Of a stretch of 64,000 nt of DNA, positions 47,084-58,990 are shown piece by piece. A program made the translations under genes and the position numbers. Source of the stretch: Fasciolopsis buskii. Its lineage: Eukaryota > Platyhelminthes > Trematoda > Plagiorchiida > Fasciolidae. The notes beneath the pieces are model-generated. The model saw only the letters and a program-made list of their open reading frames with translations. It was not told where the DNA came from and ran no database searches. The stretch's first letter is position 1. The number at the start of each line of letters is the position of its first letter. The stretch is from the NCBI GenBank assembly GCA_008360955.1, contig LUCM01000143.1, forward strand, positions 60,448-124,447, in the 5' to 3' direction.

Positions 47084-49888
47084 AGACCTCATGACGCTCG
47101 TCAGCAGTTTATCTTGGCTCTTCCTTCAGCTAAATGCCGTTGCTAGGCCACAAATTATGACGATGAATTTTTCCTATGTGCGTTAATATTCTAGATCATT
47201 GCTGCATAGTTCTTTCATATATTTGTTTCGCATGAATTGCTCCTCTATTCGGCCTCAAGTATCTTTGTTTCAGTCAATGGCTCACCAAATGCTTTGCACG
47301 CTCGACCGATTATTCACCTTCCGATACGAATACTCCATCCCTCTTCTATGCATTTTACCCTTCAAGGTGAAAAGCCTTTAAGTATTACGCAGGATCCGTG
47401 AAAATTAACCATTCGATTTTAGGTTCTTGAGCTTCCTTTTAGGTCTGTATAGTTTGGTCTTGAGATACGGCATTCACAATGTAGCATTAGCTCTGACCAC
47501 GATGGCCCCCATGGCGTAATGTATATGTAGCTGGGTGAAGGTTGGAGGGGGGATGAATTTTCCAGTACTGACTCTTCTGAAGCTTAGGGTGGGTGGACCT
47601 GTTTGACCCTGATAAATATGGAGCATTTTAAAAAAAAATGAGCAAACATGCTAGGTCTATGGCACAGCCACGTCTTTGGTTTGAAAATCCTTCTGGAATG
47701 TTCTCCTAGTGAGAAAGCAGGGCAGAGGACGAATCGCTTCTCTGCTTAGTCTGATTTTAAGAGATGGCGAACTAAAAGACAACACCATGGATGCGCTGCA
47801 ATTCAAAGGGGTTGGAAGTGAGGTTTAATAAATGTGTGGGGAAATACTACAGATTGGTGAGCCCATGATAGATTTAAGTGGAAAATGCCCAAAGCCTTCT
47901 GGTATTTGTCGGCATATAACGAGGCCAATACGCACCATCTGGTTCCCGTGTTTTAGGTTGGGCCGAATAAACTTTTCGTCAGTCAAGGGGAGGCTGTCAT
48001 TTGATGTAAGGTTGGATAACGCGTGGATCAAGTTTAGACCGCGAAACACCGCGATACTTAACTACTGGTGGTGATGAAAGGAGACGAAGTTATTGTCCAG
48101 TCAAAAATCCAGCAAATTTTGGCGAAGCAGGTCGCAGCTCTATCGATGGAGAATGTGTGTCTGCTCTGCCTTGGATCATACCGACGCGTTTATCGTCGAT
48201 TATTCGAGGGACCCAATTGTCAAACCGTCTCTTGGGATAACCGGCGGCTGCCAGGAAATGTCGCTGATTAAGGCTTCTGTGGGTTACGTTGTGCACGAAC
48301 ATGGTAATGTTGATGGAGACGTTTGAAGGCCGTCGTTGATGCATATTAAATAAAGTTCCCAGCGCTGAGACCTGCGACATCCCTAAAGGAAACTGGGCCG
48401 ATTTTGGGGTTTCTCTTAAATTCATTGTTAATTTTTGACTCGTCAGGAACTTTCTTAGAGATCTTTGCATGGAAAACGATAATCTTAAAGCTTATGGAGA
48501 GGTGCAACGAAATGCAGCCTTTCGAAGGCCGAGGTAGAATCGATAAAGACAACATAGGAAATGTTTTAGTTCTCTTTTTTCATCCGATTGTCACAAAGGG
48601 TTGGCTTATTGAAGGTGCGTGAACTCTCAGGAAGTGAACTCCACCGGGGAGGGAATAAAATGTCGTTCGAAGGGAGATGTTGAAAGGCAGCACCCTTCAG
48701 AATGAGTTCAAGCACAAAGCTTGGGAGGCTGGTTAGATTAGTTGTCCGATAGCTTGGGAGGAGATGCTCGCTACCTCTCTTAAAAACGTGCAGTGGCTGT
48801 ATCCTTCCAGCGCTTGAGCAAAAACGAATATGGGAACAATAATGGAAGAAGAAAGCGTAAGAAATCATTACAGTACCCCTGAATCTTAAGATAAGGGGGT
48901 GCGGTAAATCATGTCCCAAGAGGCAATATATGTTTAGAATACAGAAGCCTTGATAAGCTGCACTCGTAGGAACAACGGCGGGGCCTAATGTTGTCATTAA
49001 AGGTGCATGGATTAAGCAGGAATAGCTGGTAGACGGGTTTGCAGCTACAAAGGCTACGAATGTGTTAAATACCTCCTCTGCCACCGAGATGGGAATGTAA
49101 TAGCAGCACTTTGGTAATCGCTGAAGGTTGAGGAAGTAGACAATGTGTCTCTTAGACGTCGTTTTTATTCAGAGAAAAGCGCTTTGTTAGACCGAATTCG
49201 GGTGAGGGTTGTCTGATGCACATTCAGTTTTTACTGCAGCATTTCAGGCCTGCATAGTTTGCATGTAGTTTGAAAACTTTTCGCGCCTCGTGCAGAAGCT
49301 GCAAGGTCGTTTCCAGAAAATGAGCTAGATTTTTCTTCGCAGATGCTTCCAGGATGTCCGGATACGTGCCACCTCTTATTTACGTGGACCTTGTATTGGG
49401 ACGAAACGGCTGGCTGCTTTTGAGATGTGCTCTTTGAAATTTTCTTTCGTGGTGTACGCAAGGGGTCAGTGTATTGTAGTACCTAGTACGAATTGGAGGG
49501 AAACATTCGGAGAATCAAAGTTGGTTCTTTCAACGGACCCCGCCTTTTTTGGCTCAAAAGATGAGTGTCCAGCTGACACTAGGGTTAAAACTTACAGGCT
49601 GCTTGTTACTTGATGAGTGGTGTTATGACAGACCGGGGCAGTTTGGTAGTGTTCATTAGCAATAACCAGGTCGAAGAGACAAGGGATGGCCCTGCCCGAC
49701 AGCTGTTCGGAACATTTGCGTATTGCGTCTCGGTTTTAGAGGATCACCGCTACGAGGCGTTTTTCGAATGCCTTTCCAGTTGCACCAGCCCTTGGCCGAT
49801 CTGCACTTGCTAAATTAAAATTGCTTGTAATCATGTACGGTTAAAAAGAGCGAGCTGTCAGAGGGAGACCTGCATTGACCAAATATCC
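47084..49888. other. unique core of the inverted-repeat element
   Basis: The core between the arms. The longest frame is 172 codons on the minus strand (48566-49084, MAEEVFNTFVAFVAANPS at the start), a little longer than expected by chance, with Cys and Phe scattered but no motif I know. A 126-codon minus-strand frame (48090-48470) and plus-strand frames of 60-80 codons at 47832, 48068, 49425 and 49610 are likewise unrecognised. I see no D-D-E transposase pattern, YGDTDS-type polymerase motif or Walker A. It may be non-coding or badly decayed. Confidence 0.5.
48566..49084 (-). CDS. 172-codon frame in element core, unknown
   Basis: Runs from ATG at 49084 to a stop at 48566. The peptide has several hydrophobic patches (SYSCLIHAPLMTTLGPAVVP, FCILNIYCLL, MISYAFFFHYC) and ends in a basic tail (NRMKKEN). 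It slightly exceeds my estimate of the longest chance frame in 64 kb. If the element is mobile and coded for anything, this is the first frame to test. No homology is claimed. Confidence 0.2.
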   Translation of the reverse strand: MAEEVFNTFVAFVAANPSTSYSCLIHAPLMTTLGPAVVPTSAAYQGFCILNIYCLLGHDLPHPLILRFRGTVMISYAFFFHYCSHIRFCSSAGRIQPLHVFKRGSEHLLPSYRTTNLTSLPSFVLELILKGAAFQHLPSNDILFPPRWSSLPESSRTFNKPTLCDNRMKKEN

Positions 49889-52479
49889 TTGATTTGCATC
49901 GGGCTGCAGACTGGGGTTCGACAGAATATTCCACGCAAAAGCTCTTCGAGCTTAAAAAGCGAGAAAACCAACTTCAGGCTTTCAACTTTGGCTGATGAGG
50001 GCACTTCAGTTATCATGGGAGGAGGGAGGAAAGCTCCCATGATAAATGATTATCCCTCCAAACCTACTTAGCTAGAATCGTGTCTTTTAGGAATATATTT
50101 CATGGTGTGGATCTCTGAGTCAAGCATATCTGCGGTTGGACCTGTTTCTGTGAGGGCTGTTATGTAGGGATTGGTGTCAAAAATCATCTACTGGATTTCT
50201 GGGATTCTATTAAGCAGACCCAGGCAGTTGGTCTGAGCACTTGAGTGCTCGCGGTATTCCCGCCATCAGCTAGTTCGTTGCGGAAGGGTAAAAGTCTAGA
50301 TTGGTTTGGTAGCGTTGGAAGAGGACGAAGCTAGTGCTGGTGGACCGGAGCAGCATTATTTAGTCTGGACCGCAGTGGTCCAGGTGGATGATCGGTCCTA
50401 CCGCCATCCGCAAAGAGGATGATGCTTTCCGCGGTTGGTCTGTACCTCGTTCCTTATCTTCCTAGGGATATTCCGAGGAGAGATTTTGCCTAGATTACCT
50501 TTGCTACCTTTCAGAGTTCCCTTTTGTGACTTTCACTGTGCTGCTGGAGAGCAATATGATAGTGACATTTATAGGACTGGGTTTGCTCATCATGCGCGGC
50601 TTACCCCCATCCGGGTTTGGCTTCTGTTTCAAAGTTTCCTCATTTTGTCTACTACTAGTTTTGCCAACCGCAGCTGGAGAGCCGATGCCCAGCCCCTTTA
50701 TAGCCACGGGGCGAAAGGTCAGGACTTCTAGGAAGGTTAACTTGGCGATGGGTAGACACTCACTTTGTGATGATATTTGGGAGATGGCACTCGTTTGTGC
50801 TTGGCTTTGGGCAGTGGAGGCTGGGATGGATTTTCGGCCCCCACTAAACCTAACTCTCCTATATCTCCCAACATATATTTTCCGAAAACTACAAGTTGCC
50901 TCACACAACCTTGTTTTTTGGTCTGCAATATAAACCTTTTAGCGAGTTTCGAGCGGTTGCATTTTGGCTATACGCACTAAAATTTGATGGGAAAGAAAAT
51001 GTGAGGAAGCTGAATGCGTGTGCTTGCCGCGGGGTGGCTCAAACAGGTAATTTTAGCTCATAGACCTACGCACTTTGCGCATCCCTCTGTAATGTAAGGT
51101 GTCTTATTAACATCAACTATCTGGAGATGCGAAATTTTACAGGCCCGTTAGGCTGCCCTCACCGGTCGTAAGGACTGTGAGAATATAGTCTTCCGGCCAT
51201 GAATCTAACCGCATTGTCTCCCAAAATACAGCCATTTTCACTGATCCGTTTTCCACCTGTGATCTGACAGTATTTGTTTGCACTGGGTTCTGCAGAACAG
51301 CGCTATCAGATTGTAAAGGAGAGATGTCCCCCCTTGATGCATGGTAGAGGTGTTATCGTAGGAAATGATAGTTGTGGAAGAGGAGTCCATGGCTTATGGA
51401 GCCATTCCGGTGGGCAAACAACATGGATTTGTTCCTCCAGATAGCTTGTTTAGCCGAAAGTTGACCGCCAAGCGCGGTCGCCACTTGTGCGTTACACACG
51501 CACGCACCGCTCACACACTCCTATCATAATAAACTCAGCCTGCTGTCCCTCCCGACTATCTTTTCCTTGTACCGATCAAGTGTCAGGGTTGACAGTATTG
51601 CAGTCGTACGGAGCCGAGTAAGAGTGACGCACAAATGGTCATAAAGGTTAGGGGCAAGCAAAGTTAATACGAGACTTGCGGTAGGACAATCGGTTCTACA
51701 ATGTCTGTGATCGGGACGTAGGATGGTCTGAGGGGATTTCTTAAGTGTTGGCTTGGGTGCAAGCCTGTGCAAGCTTCAACCACACGACGGTCGTCATGAC
51801 TGTTGAAGAAAACCTCCGGCAACGGTCACATAACTCGAACGCTTTTACTCGGCTGGTTTTGTCGCTTTATGACAAAAATGACGCCTTTTCGATTAGGAAT
51901 AATGAGTATGTCTACGATTAAACGCCTTGCAGCCCATGCCGATTGACGGGTCACTTGGCAATCAAAAGCTCCTATATTTAGGATAATGACACCTTTTGCC
52001 CTGTCCCTCATCGATGCGTTGACACAGCTAACAAAAGATTGTCTACGCGAAACGGAAGATCAGTAGTTTCTACAATATGCTACAGTCCTCTTAGTGTGTC
52101 GCGGCACGACTGGATCTTCAGCTGAGCATTATAGATTCTGCAAGGCACTCCGGCTGCAGAGGATAGGTAGAACCCTACCTCGTTTTTACTCTTTTACTGC
52201 CGAACTCCAAAATCAAATAATGGGCGGGGGGAGAGCGTTTCCAAATAATATTCCTGACCGTTTGCCAGTAGGGTCAGTGAACTTCTTCATTCTGATCCAC
52301 GTAACACGACGCACCATGGGGACGTCTGCATCAGGCTGCTTGGGAAATCTCAGCATCATGACCGCCCGCTACTTGTCGCATTCGGAGATTTACCGACAGC
52401 GATACAGCTCACCATTTTTCCAGCAATTGCCTAAGATGCTGATTTTATGAAAAACAAAATAATTCTCGACTGGCGGACT
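49889..52479 (-). repeat. right inverted arm
   Basis: Reverse complement of 44346-47083. It ends CTCGACTGGCGGACT at 52479. The middle section (50536-51663) is shorter than its partner and differs by scattered small indels, with an almost identical patch of about 120 bp (around 50930-51050) embedded in it. Confidence 0.85.
50010..50045. repeat. perfect 12-bp hairpin inside right arm
   Basis: Same stem as at 46927-46962: 50010-50021 pairs with 50034-50045. Confidence 0.85.
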
Positions 52480-52485
52480 TTATAA

Positions 52486-53085
52486 TGACTGTCAACCCAT
52501 CTGCTATTTTACTCACTTTCGGAATTTGTTTATGAAATTCTGAGGAATTCAAGCTACCGGATTTATTTAAACCCAGTTCTTTAACTTGAGATAACGGAGA
52601 TTATCCGTTCAAAATTTTTGAGTATTCTTTAGGAACGCTGGTTTTCCTTCTTTTGATTGTTTTTCTTGTCTGATTTTTCCACAATCTATTCGGTTCTCCT
52701 GGAATTGAACGATTTAAAGTCTTGTGGATATTTTGTAGTGGAAGAATCCATTGGTCCAGGTAAAATGTTCACACAAATTTTACTTCGTCAACCAAAAGTT
52801 AAAGGATCCTTCCTTGGACGACATCCAATATTTGGTGGACTCATAATGGTACTTTTCATTATTTTGCTGGGCACTCCTTTGGATGCAAAGGTGAAGTTAT
52901 TTACTTTACCGTCTGGTTTCTCAAGGAAGAGCATTATTTCGTCCATAAAATTTGATTTTGTTTACACGACCAGACCTTCAGTCCTCGGCCCATGCCATGG
53001 CTGAAGAGATTCCTGTAGCTGGCTTCCCTTTGTTTAGGGTCATTGCACTAAGTTTCAGGCAATCGTTCATACAAGCAACGCATGA
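52486..53085. other. no confident feature
   Basis: A 115-codon plus-strand frame (52657-53004) contains a hydrophobic segment (IFGGLIMVLFIILLG) but no recognised domain. It lies just upstream of LINE endonuclease remnants and may be LINE 5' sequence or chance. Confidence 0.35.
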
Positions 53086-54019
53086 TTTCTTCTCTTAGAA
53101 AATTATTTTAACCACTGATAATAAGTCGATTTTCGGGGGGGGATGGCACATACTTTCTACATGGAAGGAGAGCTGGGTGTGTATGTACCATCCCCAAAAC
53201 TCAAATAATTTCAGTGTTAGTCGTCTCACTGAAGCATTTATAGACCTGTATGGTCTTGTTTCCAGCTGTAAGATAGTTGTAGGTGACTTCACCGATAATT
53301 ATCTCAGTCAGTCTTCATTGTCGGCCCCATTTTGTCCTCAAAACACACGTTAAAGGATGGACTCAGCATGTGATCACGCCCACAAGGATTTACAACATTT
53401 AAGAACTAATTTTTGCGCATAGCATTCTTAGTGTAAAGGTCTCAGCACTAAAATCCTCCCCCAGAGGTGACCATAACATGATCACTAGTAGCTTCCTTCT
53501 TCGTGACAAACCCTTTTTTGCTATGCGTACTACAAATACTGTCTCCGCTTCCTATATTTCTACTTTATGGGAAGAAATCCATGACGCTCCAAAAACCCTT
53601 AACTGGTTTAGCCTCTGCTTATCACCTGACCGGCAGAATGCGGCAGACGACCTTTAGACCTATCTTCTTTTCACAAATAATCCTCTATCTATATCGATGC
53701 CCAGCAAAGACCCAGGGTGCATCGCAAGCTTTTTTGACTCCAGACGAAAACTTAAAGGTCTCGGGTGTTTATCATAAAACAGGGGACTTCTCTCGTTTGT
53801 TGCAATCCAATTGCTTTTAAAAGAAATCATTGGTGCATCAGAATTAAGGCTCAGAAGTCACAAAGTGCCAGCACGCTGTTCACCTAAAGCAGTTTAGAAG
53901 ATTCTCCACATTTTCAAAGTTCGTCCTCTGTCCGCGTCGTCGACTACTCTGAATTTCAGCAGTTTTCCTGCCCTAAGCATGGGAGGCGTGTAGATATCGT
54001 GGAAGAAATTAACACACAT

Positions 54020-54170
54020 TCACACACGCAGACGAAGAATAATCCATTGGCATATAAACGTTTTCTCGGTTGTGATTTTCAATTTTCCCTTGAGAAAGAC
54101 TATGCATGATAGTCGAAACGATGGAGATTCACATGTACCAGCGACGTTATGTTATTAACATACCATTTGA
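54020..54170 (+). mobile_element. PLE end fragment nested in the LINE
   Basis: Plus-strand match to the PLE end in the 14.5-kb copy: CCCTTGAGAAAGACTAT, hairpin, CGAAACGATGG, and an ending TTATGTTATTAAC against CTGTTATTAAC. It lies between the endonuclease/linker and RT portions of the LINE, so it inserted after that LINE. Confidence 0.6.
54088..54165 (+). ncRNA. hammerhead-like structured motif at PLE end
   Basis: The stem is GACTAT (54098-54103) with ATAGTC (54109-54114), followed by CGAAACG (54114-54120). Compared with GACTACC/GGTAGTC in the other copies, both sides of the stem have changed together (C-G to T-A), which supports a folded RNA. Confidence 0.45.
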
Positions 54171-54800
54171 AATTTCTAATACACACTTCTACTCCCATTA
54201 AGGAAACTCTGCCCCATTATCCAATCCATCGCATGCTGATCACCTTATTCCACGCTGCCGACAGCATATTGGTGAAATATACCCAGCCATCCTACAGTCC
54301 TGGGCCTGACGACATCGCGCCAGTCATAGTTTGCACCGCTGCTCCGGACCCGTCTTTGCTTCTTTTAAATTTGTACTCGCTCTCCGTATCCTGAGTAACG
54401 TTTTCGTCACAATGGAAGACCTCCACAATCGTTCCATGCCACAGGATATTCCTTGTATGACACGAAAATCATCACTCCATTAGCCTATTTCTAATAAGAC
54501 TCATGGAAAAACTCGTCAGAAGCATCACAGGCAAAATGTCTACTCGCTCAAATTCTCATCAACCCATCCCAAAATGGCTTCTTGAGTGGACGATCTTGCT
54601 TTATTCGTTAGTGTTTTCATGGGCTCCAGGTTCGTCAGCCGACGGCAGCATAAGTCAGTTGGATTGTAGGTTGATTTCCCATGTCCAGCGTTTAGCCACT
54701 GGTTCGACGTGTCATTGTAAGCCTGTTCAAAATAAAAGTTATAATACGGTTGTTTACGTTGTGGAAGAAGTGTGAAACAACTTCTTGATCTGTCCAGAAC

Positions 54801-57800
54801 ACTACAGACCAGTAGATGGATTTGAAGGCCATTTTTGAGGTCTGCAATAATCTTTCCAAAATGCAACATTTGACTACAGGCGTGGGATCGAAATTTAAGT
54901 CACGGTGCGAGTTGAGCCTTGACTAATAATGTCCCAACATCGCAACTGTATGGTTTCCACTTCGACTCCGGAGACCACTGCACCATGGCAGTTCCGGTTC
55001 GTTTGAAAAGGCTTGCCTGCATGAACGGGCACTGCATAGATTGTTTGAACTTAGGTTCCCTTAAACTGGTCATAAAATCTTCCCATGATGAGTTATGTGC
55101 GGGATAAATGGGGAACATCCGACCAGTTTTTTCTTGCAAAGTCATTTTAGCACCAGCTTTCAGCATCACGTGACTACTCAATATCAAACTGTTATCGTTT
55201 CAGTGACAGACAAATTGTTCCTGCTTAGTTATCGAAAGGCACCCGAGCTTCATTGCGTCCAGAGCAGTTGACATTTGGCAACGTCTTCTAAAGCAGATGC
55301 TCTACTGCTTCGGCTAACCGAGGCAGACGATAAGAGAACGCAAAATAACAAATCACGGCGCAACCCACACTGGGTGTCGGCAAAGGAATCCTGCGAGGTA
55401 GCCTAGGCGAAATGAGAAGTCAGTTGTTTTTAGTGCTGACAGACCTAAGTAAATCACCGCACTTTATTGCAAGTAGACACTGTGAGCGCCGCAAGTAGCC
55501 AAGAGCAGGTTAGCTGAAACGAAGTAGGCCAACCCAACCGGGAGATTGACCGTAAACTTAGACGATTGACATATGCGACATTGCAAGAAATCTCACATGA
55601 AAAAACAACCACAAACTGCAGGCTGCGACGAAGCGCGGGAGGTGGTTGAGAGCCCAAATTTCTTGACATGGAAGGAGAGTATTGAGAGAGTATTGAGAGG
55701 CATCAAACAGATCGGTACTTGGTCTGCTCGTTTGATTCCAACAGACATAGCCACGCCATGCAGAAGAAGAGACAGTTGCAAAAACACTCATCATCCGCTG
55801 TTGCACATTGAAGGGGGTTGAAAACAACAATCACAGATGGCCGAAAATGTGTTCAAAGACGACGGAGTAATTGAGAATGCAACCTTTGGTCCGCAGCAGC
55901 ATTTCAAGACCGCAAGACTCCTGACATTTTGATTGAATAACGCGACATAGAAGATCAGGAGGGCAAACTCCGCTACTGAATATTGTGAGACAGGGACTTG
56001 CGGCAACAAACAGCAAAAGCAAGCTAAAGCGGATAATTTCTCACATCGGTGTGACGTGATAAGTGATTAATATGTACTCCGTTGATTGAAAGGAGATGCA
56101 AAGTTAGCAATGAGGTATCCGACCCTTTGTTCATCTTTGCATTCGTTTTGCATCCTTACGCCCATATTCCCGCGCTCGTTGAGGCCGATCAATTCTGTTT
56201 TCGGGAGTTCAATGTGCTTCGCCTAGTGATTCAAAGTGCCTTGCTAAAATTAACCAAATTAAGATTGTAGACGCTTGGCTGCCAGTGAGCCGATCAGCTA
56301 GTAGGGACATTTTGTGCGAAGTAAAATTCAAACCAAGACTGCTTCGCGAGTGCCAACGATATTGACTGAACCAAACGTCAAACCGTCTAAATAATGCTGA
56401 CCTGAAGATTCAGCCAACGCAACAGCCTGAACAGAGCCGCTGGTCAGAATCTGTCCAGCTCCAACTAAGGTTAATGTAACGCTTGATCCATACAAGGTTG
56501 ACTTCTTCTAAAATCTGGTCTCACGAAGAAAATAATCTGCAAACAGCACGCGAAAATGAGGCGGTTAAATTACTTTATGTGAATCGGGATGAGTCATCCC
56601 TCACAATTCGAATGGTCAGAATGCTTTAAACAGCCACTGTTTCCCTCCCAACCCTTTTCCCCAAATCTCAATCGACACGCTTTTGGATGTACCAACCATG
56701 CCAGCAAACATTCCTTGGTCCACCCATAACTCCCGCACCTTTGAGTATTATTGAGCGCGCAAAATTATCGTTTGGTTTCATAACTCAGCGGGCCTCAATC
56801 AGAATAGATTGCATTTGTCTGCAATTCAACACTTTACTGCAGACCCGCTCCACACATTTTGTTATCCATCGGCAACATATTTCACCTAATCGCTTTTATT
56901 CTTTTTTCACACCGTCATTCCTTGTAAAATTTATTTCATAACCATTTAATTCCCTTTCTGAGCCACCTTTCGCTAGCGGACAACTGGCGAATTCCTTCGT
57001 GCAACAAACCTAATTTTTTATCGTGCTGCTTTTATATTTTTGCACTTTAGTCAATCTTTACTCTCCCTCTCACGAATCACTCGTAACTTTAGGGAAATAA
57101 CACGTCGAATTTCAGCATTTACTGTAACCACTTGGACTTATCTTGAATCCAAGCGGCCCTCGCGATGTCAATCGAGAAATTTATCTATTCAGCTATTTAT
57201 TTAACAGATCCGTAAAAATTACCATGACAGACGATTTATGGTTAATACCTAAGTTATAACGGAATGCAGAGGACAAACCTCCGGATTCATGCTATACTAA
57301 TGGCATACTGGAGGCTCAGTCCAGGCCAGCTGATTGGCCCACGGGTGAATCCTTGCCAAAAGAAAAGGAAGTCATTAATATCATCCAAAATACTGTGCGA
57401 ACGACAAGCCCGATGTTTCTCACAGAGACATCAAAAATCGTTTCCCAATCGGAGTCTCAATAATGGTTTCAAGAGTGTTAAAACCTGAGCCACGAATGTA
57501 AAACCAGATCATTTTTTCGGATTTTACATTTACAGAAAATAACCTGACTTACCCCATTCGCCATGTGCTCATCCCCAACAGATCTTATATCAGTGATTTG
57601 CACTGCCTTGGGGATGGCTTGGTACAAACCCGTGATTTTCTGCAGGGTTCTTGAATAATTTAAAAGATATCTGATAGATTGCCACATGACGCTTTCACCT
57701 CTTTATTCAAAAAATGGGATAATCGATAAACCAAAGTTAACCCGTCCTACTTATTACTGGAGTCAAACAGATTTTGCACCACACCGACCACATGAAGGGG

Positions 57801-58990
57801 AGAACAGCGAGTACATAATGGAGTTCACCGTTTTTGTGGTCATCTTCCGAAATGCCAGTGCAGAGTCTCATTGCAGAATCAAGCCCAGAAGTTTCCTTCC
57901 CGGAACAGTGTAGCTTGCAAGGTAAATGCATCAACTTCAAGGTGAATTAGTTCCAGCCAGTCATATTAGCGCGTAAAACTAACTAAAAAGACAACATCAA
58001 GTGATCAACAAAGTGAAATTGGAAGCGAAACTGTCGCCGTTAAACCGGGAGCTACTACTAGTCAGGCTAATGATCGAAACAACCCACTGAGATATGTAAA
58101 ATAACGCATTGAATTGAAAGGTTCTACCAATTTGTAATATAAGGTACATGCTGTTTATTCGCATAAGAGAACGAAACTGAAAGAAGAACAAATCCAATGT
58201 TTAACGTTTCCCCTAAAGCCAGAAAGGGGCATTTATGTAAAATACATGTTCAATAAGTAAGGACTTTTGGTCGTTGATTTCGAAGCCCATGGCAACGGGG
58301 TACAATACGGCTCTGGCAATTCAGCCCTTCCTAAGTAGAGCAGTCGAAATTACTTCTCTCATTTGGGTGAAACCAAATGATGTTTTATCATGCACAGAAA
58401 CATTGGAATCAAACTGCAAACAAATTCCATTTTGCCCAGCTTCGACTACTTATGAGTATCTAAAGCACAAAGTGGAGCATTTTGGGCAATCGAATTTGAT
58501 ACATTCTAAATCGCTCCGAACGGTTCTTCTAATTATTACAGCGTCATAGACCCACGGAGTTAATCACACGAGGAGTGTAGAACTCCTAACACCCTCCATT
58601 TCAGATGGGGATGGAGACTGATGCTCAACAGGTATTTGTTTCCAACGTATTTTCATTCGTAAACCCGCTAAAGCAAACCAAGCTCTATAGAAACAGAAAC
58701 AGCACAAAATCGGGAACTATTGGGCATACAGGGTTTGATCATTGGAAATAATTGCACATTTCCGAAACCTGGGAAACGGAACAGACACTGTTCCAACTAA
58801 GCCAGCATCGAACCATTTGGGCAAGAAAATTTGCCGAACGAAAGGAAAAAGCCGCTCCCTTTGAAAACGCCGCACAGCGTGAAGAAGATTCTAATAACGA
58901 TGAATCGAAGAATCATGAGATACGTTCACCCAGTGAATAGATCTTTTGGCAACGCGTGCTTGCGATCATCAATTGAAAATCTAAAATAAA
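54801..58990. other. no recognised feature
   Basis: Frames of up to 95 codons on both strands, none with a family signature. A charged 62-codon frame at 58752-58940 (ARKFAERKEKAAPFENAAQ) is protein-like but short. The opposing frames at 54900-55187 have no clear owner. Confidence 0.45.

Larger units (their letters stand above)
44346..52479. mobile_element. 8.1-kb element with giant terminal inverted repeats
   Basis: The sequence starting at 44346 (AGTCCGCCAGTCGAGAATTA) is repeated in reverse complement ending at 52479. Similarity runs inward to 47083 on the left and 49889 on the right, giving arms of 2738 and 2591 bp around a core of 2805 bp. Flanks read TTATAG on the left (44340-44345) and TTATAA on the right (52480-52485), a possible 6-bp target duplication with one mismatch. 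Very long inverted repeats starting with AG and ending with CT, plus 6-bp duplications, are features of Polinton/Maverick elements. Foldback elements also have giant inverted repeats. I found no polymerase, integrase, ATPase or capsid gene, so an autonomous Polinton is not supported. It could be a non-autonomous relative or a new type. It directly follows the candidate exons at 42.5-43.6 kb. Confidence 0.8.
53090..54800 (+). mobile_element. LINE remnant: endonuclease, linker and RT start, interrupted
   Basis: On the plus strand: WVCMYHPQNSNN (compare V-Y-R-P-P-N-S) and VVGDFTDNYLS (the G-D-F-N block of the APE-like endonuclease, N changed to T) at about 53170-53300. Then GDHNMITSSFLLRDKP (the S-D-H block, S changed to G) near 53466, followed by a linker reading TNTVSASYISTLWEEI and LSPDRQNAADDL. 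After an interruption at about 54000-54170 comes PSYSPGPDDIAPVIV and LLLLNLYSLSVS (start of RT; compare S-P-G-P-D-G-I-P), SQWKTSTIVP, and MEKLVRSITGKM near 54503. Numerous stops and frameshifts. The remaining RT is missing or unreadable past 54.8 kb. CR1/Jockey-group style. Confidence 0.75.

Noticed and set aside
44346..52479. Inverted structure as a palindromic sequencing chimera
   Set aside because: A chimera would give identical arms throughout and normally a short spacer. Here the arms differ in the middle and enclose 2.8 kb of unique sequence, with different flanks outside.
54900..55187. 95-codon minus-strand frame and its 62-codon plus-strand partner as a secreted protein gene
   Set aside because: Cys-containing peptides in both frames, but no signal peptide, no splice support and short length.
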